In this document: one piece after another, positions 42,354-49,325 of the stretch
How the letters are laid out: each line of letters starts with the position of its first letter
Position numbering within the stretch: position 1 is the stretch's first letter
Assembly: GCA_027083445.1 (NCBI GenBank)
Contig: JALWOP010000071.1
Location: forward strand, 1-64,000
DNA length: 64,000 nt
Source: Planctomycetota bacterium
GTDB lineage: Bacteria; Planctomycetota; UBA1135; GCA-002686595
Direction: 5' to 3'
Translations under genes and position numbers: made by a program
The notes under the pieces: generated by a model
What the model was told of the DNA's origin: nothing
Database searches by the model: none
What the model saw: only the letters and a program-made list of their open reading frames with translations

Positions 42354-42797
42354 ATGAACCCGATGAGTGAACCGAGCGAAGAGGCCCAGGCCGCCTATCT
42401 CGAAGGACTGAAGCTGTTCGGCGAAGGGGAGCACCGCCAGGCGATCGAGGCCTACGAGCGGGCCCTGGCTTTGGCTCCAGACTGGACCGATGCCCTCCAC
42501 GGCAAGGCCATGGCGCTCATGCACCTTACGGAGTACGACGCCGCGATCGAGGTTGGCCGACGCATCTGTGAGCTCGATGGGGACGATCCCTTCGCCCATA
42601 CCAGTCTCTCGATGTTCTACCAGCGCAAGAGCGCCCTCGCCGAGGAGGCGGGTGACGAGGCCGCTGCCCGTGAGCTGATCGAGCTGGCGGAGAAGGAGGG
42701 GGCGCGGGCGCGCATGCTCTCCTGGAAGGAAGAGCTCAAGAAGAACCCCAATGCGCCGCCGCCCGGTCCCGCGGGCAGCATGGACGTCATTCAATAG
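42354..42797 (+). CDS. TPR-repeat protein
   Basis: A 147-residue protein with two or three tetratricopeptide repeats, for example YLEGLKLFGEGEHRQAIEAYERALALAPDW and the next ALHGKAMALMHLTEYDAAIEVGRRICEL. The C-terminal part is charged and Pro-rich. It has no signal peptide, so it is likely cytoplasmic. The start ATG at 42354 is chosen; ATG 42363 is also in frame. It converges on the MIP18-type gene. TPR repeats bind proteins, but no partner can be named. Confidence 0.8.
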   Translation: MNPMSEPSEEAQAAYLEGLKLFGEGEHRQAIEAYERALALAPDWTDALHGKAMALMHLTEYDAAIEVGRRICELDGDDPFAHTSLSMFYQRKSALAEEAGDEAAARELIELAEKEGARARMLSWKEELKKNPNAPPPGPAGSMDVIQ

Positions 42798-42806
42798 GGG
42801 ATCTAG

Positions 42807-43139
42807 TCAGGATTCCTCTCCGTCCTCGCCGGAGTCTTCATCGTCGAGGCCCAGGATCTTGCGCCCCTCGGGCGAGATCATGTGCGGACCCCAGATGGGG
42901 GACCAGACGATGTCGATCACGGTCTCTTCGACCCCCTCCAGGGTGTTGCAGCGGCGCTTCATCACCTCGGGGATGGTGCGCGCTTCGGGGCAGGCCTGGG
43001 AGGTCAGGGTCATCGTGATCTTGGCCGTGGGACCCTCGACCTTGACATCGTAGATCAGACCCAGGTCGACGATGTTGACGGGGATTTCGGGGTCGTAGAC
43101 CTGCTTGAGTTCGGCGTAGACGTCTTCGATGGTGGCCAT
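42807..43139 (-). CDS. MIP18/SufT-family iron-sulfur assembly protein (DUF59)
   Basis: A 110-residue DUF59 protein: DPEIPVNIVDLGLIYDVKV and TLTSQACPEARTIPE with the conserved Cys50, then VVWSPIWGPHMISPEGRKIL. SufT and the eukaryotic MIP18 help put iron-sulfur clusters into target proteins. The acidic C-terminal tail is dispensable-looking. It is divergent from the radical SAM gene at 43200, with only 60 bases between starts, so shared promoter control is possible. A radical SAM enzyme needs such clusters, although the link is only by context. Confidence 0.85.
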   Translation of the reverse strand: MATIEDVYAELKQVYDPEIPVNIVDLGLIYDVKVEGPTAKITMTLTSQACPEARTIPEVMKRRCNTLEGVEETVIDIVWSPIWGPHMISPEGRKILGLDDEDSGEDGEES

Positions 43140-43182
43140 GGCGCAGGGGAGTCTACCGTAGACGTGAGCTTCGACCAGGGCA

Positions 43183-43193
43183 GGCGCTAGAAT
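43183..43193 (+). promoter_or_regulatory. GGCGCTAGAAT promoter-like motif before the radical SAM gene
   Basis: Exact copy of the recurring 11-mer. TAGAAT ends six bases before the ATG at 43200. If it is a -10 box, the transcript would start at or near the A of the ATG and be leaderless. Confidence 0.55.
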
Positions 43194-43199
43194 CGGGGG

Positions 43200-44078
43200 A
43201 TGATTCGCTACGAAGGCGACCTCTACCGGCCCCCTTCCGAGGCCGAGAGCCTGATCCTGCAGGTGACCCTGGGCTGCTCCTACAACCGCTGCACCTTTTG
43301 CGGCATGTACCGGGACAAGCGCTTTCGGGTGCGTTCCCTGGCCGAGCTCCGGGGGGAGATCGAGTGGGCGCGGGACCACCTGCGCGGGGTGCGCCGGGTT
43401 TTCCTGGCCGACGGCGACGCGCTGATCGCCAAGGCGGAGTTGCTCGAGGGGCTGCTCGACGCCCTGCACGAGGCTTTCGCTGGGCTGCACCGCGTCAGCG
43501 TCTACGCCTCGCCCCAGGCTCTGGCCGTGCGGAGCGTCGAGGAGATGGCGCGGCTTCGGGAGAAGGGGCTCAGCCTCTACTACCTCGGAGTCGAGTCGGG
43601 CGACGATCGGGTTTTGGCGGCCCTGAACAAGGGGGTGGATGGGGCGGAGATGGTGCGCGTGGCACGCAAGGCGAGCGAGGCCGGGGTCAAGCTCTCGACC
43701 ATGATCCTGCTCGGTGCCGGGGGGCGCGAGTTCTCCTTGGATCACGCCCGCGCTTCGGCCCGGGTGATCAACGCCATCGCCCCGCGCTTCGTCAGCACTC
43801 TGGTCGTCTCCCCCTTGCCGGGCACGCCCCTGGGCGAGCAGTTGGCCCGGGGTGAGTTCGAGGAACTCTCGCCCCTCGAGTTGGCCCATGAGCTACGTGC
43901 CTTCCTCGCCGACCTCGAACTGGAGGGTGCGATCTTTCGCTCGAACCACGCCTCGAACTACCTCGCCTTGGCGGGGACTCTGCCCCGCGACAAGGAGCGG
44001 CTCCTGGGCAGTCTCGATAGGGTGTTGGCCCATCCCGAGCGGGCCCGCTTCATCCCCGACCGGCTACGGGGGCTCTAG
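43200..44078 (+). CDS. Radical SAM protein of unknown substrate
   Basis: A 292-residue protein whose cluster-binding motif is CSYNRCTFC (Cys26, 31 and 34), spaced C-x4-C-x2-C rather than the common C-x3-C-x2-C. This spacing is known in a bacterial family with the sequence GCSxNxCTFCxMY, as here. The rest has a TIM-barrel pattern (LADGDALIAKAELL, YLGVESGDDRVL and LSTMILLGAGG). It probably acts on a small molecule or protein, but no specific reaction can be assigned. Likely regulated with the divergent DUF59 gene. Confidence 0.8.
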   Translation: MIRYEGDLYRPPSEAESLILQVTLGCSYNRCTFCGMYRDKRFRVRSLAELRGEIEWARDHLRGVRRVFLADGDALIAKAELLEGLLDALHEAFAGLHRVSVYASPQALAVRSVEEMARLREKGLSLYYLGVESGDDRVLAALNKGVDGAEMVRVARKASEAGVKLSTMILLGAGGREFSLDHARASARVINAIAPRFVSTLVVSPLPGTPLGEQLARGEFEELSPLELAHELRAFLADLELEGAIFRSNHASNYLALAGTLPRDKERLLGSLDRVLAHPERARFIPDRLRGL

Positions 44079-44304
44079 CGCAACCCGCGGCCGAGATCGA
44101 CTTCGATCTCTCCAAGAGCTGCCGCAGGAGGCTGGAGGTGCTCGTCGGCGACAAGGGGAAGGGACAGGGGGAAGGGACACGGCGGAGCGGGATCCGAGCC
44201 GGCCGCCGGCAGCCCCCTGGGGTGGGCCGAGAAATCTCTTGCCGCTTTTTCGGGGAGCGTGCTAGCGTCGAAGCGGCTCGTTCGTTCGCTGGACGAGAGA
44301 AAAC

Positions 44305-44320
44305 AAGGAGTTTGCAAATG
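44305..44320 (+). promoter_or_regulatory. Ribosome binding site and ATG of the switchable gene
   Basis: AAGGAG at 44305-44310 lies seven bases before an ATG at 44318, one of the best start signals in the window. Yet translation from it ends after 30 codons (TGA 44408-44410), because the reading frame of the long gene is offset after the (TTCC)7 tract. This is the key evidence that the long gene is normally started here. Confidence 0.75.
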
Positions 44321-44322
44321 AC

Positions 44323-44353
44323 CCTTCCTTCCTTCCTTCCTTCCTTCCTTCCT
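44323..44353 (+). repeat. Tetranucleotide repeat (TTCC)7, slipped-strand phase switch
   Basis: Seven perfect TTCC units (44325-44352), or CCTT counted from 44323, sit directly after the first codons of the gene at 44318. With seven units the ATG at 44318 is out of frame with the 1,050-residue ORF downstream. Losing one unit (six) or gaining two (nine) would join them in frame; eight would not. This is the classical arrangement of contingency loci. A miscounted repeat in the assembly is the main alternative. Confidence 0.8.
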
Positions 44354-44357
44354 GTGT

Positions 44358-47300
44358 TTGGTGACCCTGGCTCCCCTGGCGGAGTCCCGGGCTCCCCAGA
44401 CCCCCGCTGAGCCGGTGCCCCTGACCAAGCTCGAGGCGACAGCGCCGGAGTCCCGCCCGCGGACGATGGTTTGCACCCCTTCGGGCCACTGGGTCTACCA
44501 GGCGGAGGGAGGCGCCTTGGCGGTGTTTGAGGTCTTCCAAAACGGCCTCTACACCGACGCGGAGTTCAAGACCACGACCGGTCACAAGAAGTTCAAGCTG
44601 AGCTCGATGGGGGTGCTGGCGTCGCGCATGGCGCTCGATCCCCTGGCGGCCGATCCCCCTGTGAATGGGGCGAATGACCTGATCTACGTCGCCGGTGGCC
44701 GGTTCGGTCTTTGGATGGTGGCGGCGGACACGACCCCCAGCGCAGCCAACCCCGCCTGGCGTATCGACGATTCGGGCAACAGCGATCCGGGGACGCAGAA
44801 TGGTAAGCGCTGGTGCAGCGACGTCGGTTTCATGACGGTGAACGGCACGGACTATCTTCTGGCGTGCTTTGCCAAGGAGGACGAGTCGCGCCTGCGGGTC
44901 TACGATCTCAATGCCGTGCGGCAGTTGAAGGGTCTTTCCGGTGAAACCGGTCATGAGTTCGCGGCGGTGATGGATGTCAAGATCAGCAGCCACAGCTCGG
45001 CGCCGCCGCCGGTGGCCAAGCAATACGGGGGTTCGCTGGCGATGGCGCTGGCGGTGGACCAGCGCTCGGCGACCCAGACCGATGTCTACCTGGCCATGGG
45101 CCACGACGGCCTGATGCGGGTGCGCTTCACCGACACGGGTGGCGGCCTGCACAAGAACAAGAGTTGGGGTCCGATCTTCGGGACGGGCTCGGCCTATGAG
45201 GTCGAGCCGCCCCCCGTGAGCGGGGGGGGCTCCCCGCCCCAGACGACCCGGGACCTGTACGGCAACCTGATCCTGGAGCAGGTACGCTCCTATCTACCCC
45301 TGGGGTCCCAGGTGACTCGAGAGGAGCGTCCCTTCTTCACCGACGTGGCGCTCTTGGACACGACGATCGCCGGTCACCCGGCCCACCAGCTCTACGTGGC
45401 GGTGGATCACCTCTACTGGCTAGTTTTCGACCTCAACCAGCCCTGGAGTGCGGATCAGGACATCCTGCACCATGCGGGGACGCAGTTCTATCTGCAGGCC
45501 AGCAACGGCACCGCCACCGCTCTCCGGGGGACGCCTGTCATGGGGGCAGACGCGAACCAGAACGCGGCCTCCTGCGCGCGCACCATCCGGGTGCTCGACG
45601 ATCCCCAGGGGGCCTATGTGGTGGTGGGCAACTCCTTCACCTTCTTCATCCGCGACTACAGCGACACCAGGGCGGAGGCCTGTTCCTATGACGCCGACCT
45701 CATGTGGGGAGGGGGGCCGGTGGACGAGGTGCCGATAAAGCGGGACACGCAGGTCTTCAAGGTGGACTGGGACGCGGCGGCGGGCGCTTTCACCTGGTCC
45801 CAGGTGGGCCAGTTTGACGGCGGCGGCGAGAACGTCTGCGCACCGGCGACCCAGGAGCTCCTACCGGGGCGGATCAAGTTCTTCTACCAGTTCGATGCGG
45901 ACCCCGACCCCGACGTGGTTGACCGAGGGATGGGGCTGGCGTTGCTCGACGTGCAGGGGGGGAGCAATACACAGACTTTCCAGAGGGGGAAGGACTGGGC
46001 CGTGGGCAAGCTCTGCTTCTCAGTAGGGACGTCCCCCGCTCACCCCGACCTGGTGCTGACGGCCGACAACGACGGGGGGCTACCCAACTCGGGGATGTTC
46101 GTGATCGAGCAAGACCAGGCGAGCGGTGCCTGGGACTTGAAGTCCCTCTACAACCCCCCGGCGGGAAGCACTACGGACGATCGGGGACCGGAAGGGCTCC
46201 TGTGGACTCACCCTGAGTCGGCCACGGTCGTCGAGGGGCAGGAGCTAGTTCTGACCTCGGGCGGGAAGAACGCGAACGGGGACAAGCGCTGGCTCTACGC
46301 CAAGTACAGCGGAGTGACGGACAACTCGTACCGCACGGTGGACAACATCGCGCGCAGTGAGTGGTACTACCTGGAGCCGCCCAACGACCGTTTCAACAAC
46401 TCCGGCCGGGTCTTCTACGAGTCGCTCGACCTCCTCTCCCGGCTGAACACGGCAAACAAACCGATGGTCGGGGCCCATATTCAGACTACCGAGGGGGTGG
46501 CCTGGTTCTGGCGGACTGATTTGGAGGCGTACATCGCAACAAATGGAGTGGCAAACGGTGAGGATATCAAGGTTGGTAGCCTCGCTCACGTAATCCGCCT
46601 CGTCACCCATCCTGAGTTCAACCTCCTCCCAACCACTGGAAACGACAAGGTTCCTGTCCGCCACTGGTGGAACCACAAGGGTTGTCACGACGATGATGTC
46701 TCATTGATCGGCTCCAACAACCCTATCCTGATCGATGTTCCGAAGGGCACGGAGTGGGGTCACTACGTCCTTGCCGTCCCTTGCCGGCGGCTCTCGGCAA
46801 ACCCAGACTGGAATATCTTCGACAGCAACTGGACGCCGAACAATTGCAACTGGTCCATGCACGGGAAAGCTGACTGGCTTCCCCCCACGGGCTCGATCCT
46901 CCGTGACTGGTTCGGCCACGGGCTGGTGCAGTTCTGGGAGATCGCAGTCGATGCGGGTGGGAACTACTATCCTGTGACAACCACCGAAAACGGTGTACCG
47001 GGTAACACCACCCTCAGCCGGCTGATCTTCCCCGATGGTCCCGTAGCCGGTGGTCCCCGCAGCTCTTGCCTTGTGGTGGAGTCGGTGACCATCGACAATA
47101 CGGTCTATCTGCTCGCCGCCGATGTCGCAGGGCACCTCTATGTTTACGACATCACCTCGATTCTGAGCTTGACCGATCCCACCATGAACATCGGTGCATC
47201 GCCTCTGGCGACTTGGGATACGGTCGATCCCACCTTTGACGGGCTGCCGAACCCCCTCTTCGACATAGCGGTCGACTACGAAAACGGAGATACCGCAATG

Positions 47301-47507
47301 CTCTACCTGGCCGAGCGGCGAGCGGGATTCGAGGTTTTGCAGTTCGATCCCAAGCAAGTGCTTGGGGGTAACATTCTGACCGATAAGGGCCTAGTCCAGA
47401 CACCCGGAGAGTGCCAAGGCGTGGCGATCACGACCCTCGGATCGGGAGAGAAGAAGCTACTCGTAGCGGACTTGAGTGGCGGGATTCGGATGTACGGAAA
47501 GCAGTGA
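44358..47507 (+). CDS. Large secreted beta-propeller-like protein, phase-variable (probably OFF)
   Basis: The open frame codes for about 1,049 residues and ends just before the FG-GAP gene. In this frame an in-frame TGA at 44319-44321 blocks any upstream start; only TTG 44358 or a later ATG (44466) remains. If one TTCC unit were lost, translation from ATG 44318 would add MTLPSFLPSFLCL before VTLAPLAES, giving a hydrophobic segment and a cut site near ESRAP that would act as a signal peptide, although it lacks the usual Lys/Arg. The body has repeated LYVA/VYLA-like blades (LYVAVDHLYWLVFD, LYLAERRAGFEVLQ, LLVADLSGGIRMYG), as in LVIVD-type propellers. Function unknown; likely on the surface. The last third has lower GC than its start. 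Confidence 0.65.
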   Translation: MVTLAPLAESRAPQTPAEPVPLTKLEATAPESRPRTMVCTPSGHWVYQAEGGALAVFEVFQNGLYTDAEFKTTTGHKKFKLSSMGVLASRMALDPLAADPPVNGANDLIYVAGGRFGLWMVAADTTPSAANPAWRIDDSGNSDPGTQNGKRWCSDVGFMTVNGTDYLLACFAKEDESRLRVYDLNAVRQLKGLSGETGHEFAAVMDVKISSHSSAPPPVAKQYGGSLAMALAVDQRSATQTDVYLAMGHDGLMRVRFTDTGGGLHKNKSWGPIFGTGSAYEVEPPPVSGGGSPPQTTRDLYGNLILEQVRSYLPLGSQVTREERPFFTDVALLDTTIAGHPAHQLYVAVDHLYWLVFDLNQPWSADQDILHHAGTQFYLQASNGTATALRGTPVMGADANQNAASCARTIRVLDDPQGAYVVVGNSFTFFIRDYSDTRAEACSYDADLMWGGGPVDEVPIKRDTQVFKVDWDAAAGAFTWSQVGQFDGGGENVCAPATQELLPGRIKFFYQFDADPDPDVVDRGMGLALLDVQGGSNTQTFQRGKDWAVGKLCFSVGTSPAHPDLVLTADNDGGLPNSGMFVIEQDQASGAWDLKSLYNPPAGSTTDDRGPEGLLWTHPESATVVEGQELVLTSGGKNANGDKRWLYAKYSGVTDNSYRTVDNIARSEWYYLEPPNDRFNNSGRVFYESLDLLSRLNTANKPMVGAHIQTTEGVAWFWRTDLEAYIATNGVANGEDIKVGSLAHVIRLVTHPEFNLLPTTGNDKVPVRHWWNHKGCHDDDVSLIGSNNPILIDVPKGTEWGHYVLAVPCRRLSANPDWNIFDSNWTPNNCNWSMHGKADWLPPTGSILRDWFGHGLVQFWEIAVDAGGNYYPVTTTENGVPGNTTLSRLIFPDGPVAGGPRSSCLVVESVTIDNTVYLLAADVAGHLYVYDITSILSLTDPTMNIGASPLATWDTVDPTFDGLPNPLFDIAVDYENGDTAMLYLAERRAGFEVLQFDPKQVLGGNILTDKGLVQTPGECQGVAITTLGSGEKKLLVADLSGGIRMYGKQ

Positions 47508-47512
47508 GGTGG

Positions 47513-49204
47513 ATGAGGATGCGGATAGCGATGATGAAGAAGCATTTGTTTGCCATGGCGCTCGGACTTTCTGCCCAGGCTTTCTCTCAGGAGCAACTCA
47601 TGGAGGTCGTGGGTCGTACGATCGGGGGCGGCGTGAACTCCGTGGCTCCCTTGGGAGATCTGACCGGAGACGGTGCCCTGGATTTTCTCGTGGGTGCCAA
47701 TGAGCAGGGGCAGTACGGTGGGTTTGTGATGGTCGTCGATGGTGCAAGTGGAGAATTCATCCGCCAGCACACCGCACCCGTCTATCACCAGATTGGCTGG
47801 TGGATCGTCAAAGGGATCGGTGATTTCGACGGCGATGGCGTACCGGATTACTGCAGCGGTAGTCCGCTGAGTGGGTATCTGAACCTGGACGGTGAGGTCT
47901 GGGTCTGGAGTGGTCGGACGGGTGACCTGATCACCTATATCAGTGGATCGAAGTACTCGGAAGAATGGTTCGGCAACTACATTGCACCTCTCGGAGACGT
48001 GGATGGCGATGGATTCGCCGATTTCGCTGCGGGATGGGAGACTGAAGGCGAACTCTGGATCATCGGTGGTCCCGATGGTCATCTGATACGTGTCCACGAT
48101 TTCGATGCGGAAGCCGACATGTCCGTGGCGAATCTAGGAGACGTGGACGGGGATGGACTCAACGACTACGTCGTGGGTGCACCCTCCATCTATGGCGTGT
48201 TCGTCTTCTCAGGCAAGACCGGTGCCGAGCTCTATCACATCGATCCCCCCGATCAAGGATTCTGGGCCTACATGGGGCGCGGTGTAGCCGGCCTGGGCGA
48301 TCTCGACGGGGATGGGATCGGGGATTTTGCGGCCAGCGGCGTCTTTCACTATGACTGCAGCGGTGTACCGGCCATCCCAGAGCGCAGTGGTTGGATCCGT
48401 TTCTTTTCCGGCAAGGACGGCCACTTCCTGAAGCAGTTGATCCTCGGCCCGGTCTCCCAGGCCGAATCCCCGGCGGGCTGTCCCTTCTGGTGGCTGGATG
48501 GGGGCCAGGATGTCAACGGGGATGGAGTCGGCGATCTCTTGACCCGGGGTTGGAGGACCTTTGACACCTACTACCCAGAAATCAATCTTGCGGCGAACGG
48601 GAACACGGCCGTCTTCTCGGGTCGTACCGGCACGATGCTCTGGCGCGAGTACCCCGGCTGGCAGGGTGCCTTGATGGGGGACATGGATGGGGACGGCATA
48701 TCAGAGTGGGCCCACGGGAATGATCACTACTTCCGGGCCGGAGGATTGCTCGCCGGTCGCGTGCGCATCTTCAAGGGTTTTGCCGGGGATGGGGAGCGCA
48801 TCTGTTGGTCGGCGCCCAACTCCACCGGTAAGGCGGCCAGCCTCGAGCTCGACGGTCCCATCAGCGTCGGCAACAACGATCTCAGCATCAGCATCGAAGA
48901 CGGCGTCCCCGGGGAGCCGGCCTTCTTCTTCTACGGAACAAGCGAGGTGCAGCGGCCCATGGGCAGTGGCGTGCTCTGCGTCTCGGGGGGCATCCACGGC
49001 CTGATCACGATCGGCGATCCGGTGCAGCTCGATGAGAACGGCTACGGCACGGTCAAGGTCGACATGACCGAGGGCCAGCTCGCCCACGGCCCCGCCCCCT
49101 GGAAAGCGGGCCTGACCCGCATCGTCCAGGCCTGGTACAGCGACCCCGCCAGCCCCGCCGGCTTCGGCCTGACCGACGCCTACCGCATCACCTTCGTGCC
49201 CTAG
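47513..49204 (+). CDS. Secreted FG-GAP/integrin-like beta-propeller protein
   Basis: A 563-residue protein. The N-terminus, MRMRIAMMKKHLFAMALGLSAQAFS, is a signal peptide; ATG 47513 is chosen but 47519, 47531 and 47534 are also possible. At least six FG-GAP blades hold calcium-binding DxDxDG loops (GDFDGDGVPD, GDVDGDGFAD, GDVDGDGLND, GDLDGDGIGD, DVNGDGVGD and GDMDGDGISE). A C-terminal beta domain ending VQAWYSDPASPAGFGLTDAYRITF resembles a type common in Planctomycetota secreted proteins. It begins five bases after the previous gene and is very likely cotranscribed with it. Codon use is more AT-rich than in the flanks. Confidence 0.85.
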   Translation: MRMRIAMMKKHLFAMALGLSAQAFSQEQLMEVVGRTIGGGVNSVAPLGDLTGDGALDFLVGANEQGQYGGFVMVVDGASGEFIRQHTAPVYHQIGWWIVKGIGDFDGDGVPDYCSGSPLSGYLNLDGEVWVWSGRTGDLITYISGSKYSEEWFGNYIAPLGDVDGDGFADFAAGWETEGELWIIGGPDGHLIRVHDFDAEADMSVANLGDVDGDGLNDYVVGAPSIYGVFVFSGKTGAELYHIDPPDQGFWAYMGRGVAGLGDLDGDGIGDFAASGVFHYDCSGVPAIPERSGWIRFFSGKDGHFLKQLILGPVSQAESPAGCPFWWLDGGQDVNGDGVGDLLTRGWRTFDTYYPEINLAANGNTAVFSGRTGTMLWREYPGWQGALMGDMDGDGISEWAHGNDHYFRAGGLLAGRVRIFKGFAGDGERICWSAPNSTGKAASLELDGPISVGNNDLSISIEDGVPGEPAFFFYGTSEVQRPMGSGVLCVSGGIHGLITIGDPVQLDENGYGTVKVDMTEGQLAHGPAPWKAGLTRIVQAWYSDPASPAGFGLTDAYRITFVP

Positions 49205-49325
49205 GAGAGCCAACCGAGAGCTTACCCTGGATACGAGTCCAGAGAATTCGAGAATCGTCGTGGTCGACGGGCAGCGGCCCCGGCAGGCACCATCCGGTCA
49301 GACCCGGGGGGCGTCATCGCTGCGT

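Noticed and set aside
44093-44110. Palindrome GAGATCGA/TCGATCTC as terminator of the radical SAM gene
   Set aside because: Only an 8-bp stem with a 2-base loop and no T-run follows; it can be chance in a high-GC genome.
44138-44410. 90-residue ORF upstream of the switchable gene
   Set aside because: Gly/Arg/Pro-rich, no homology pattern; it only shares the frame of the ATG at 44318. Its last 30 codons are the OFF product of the switch.
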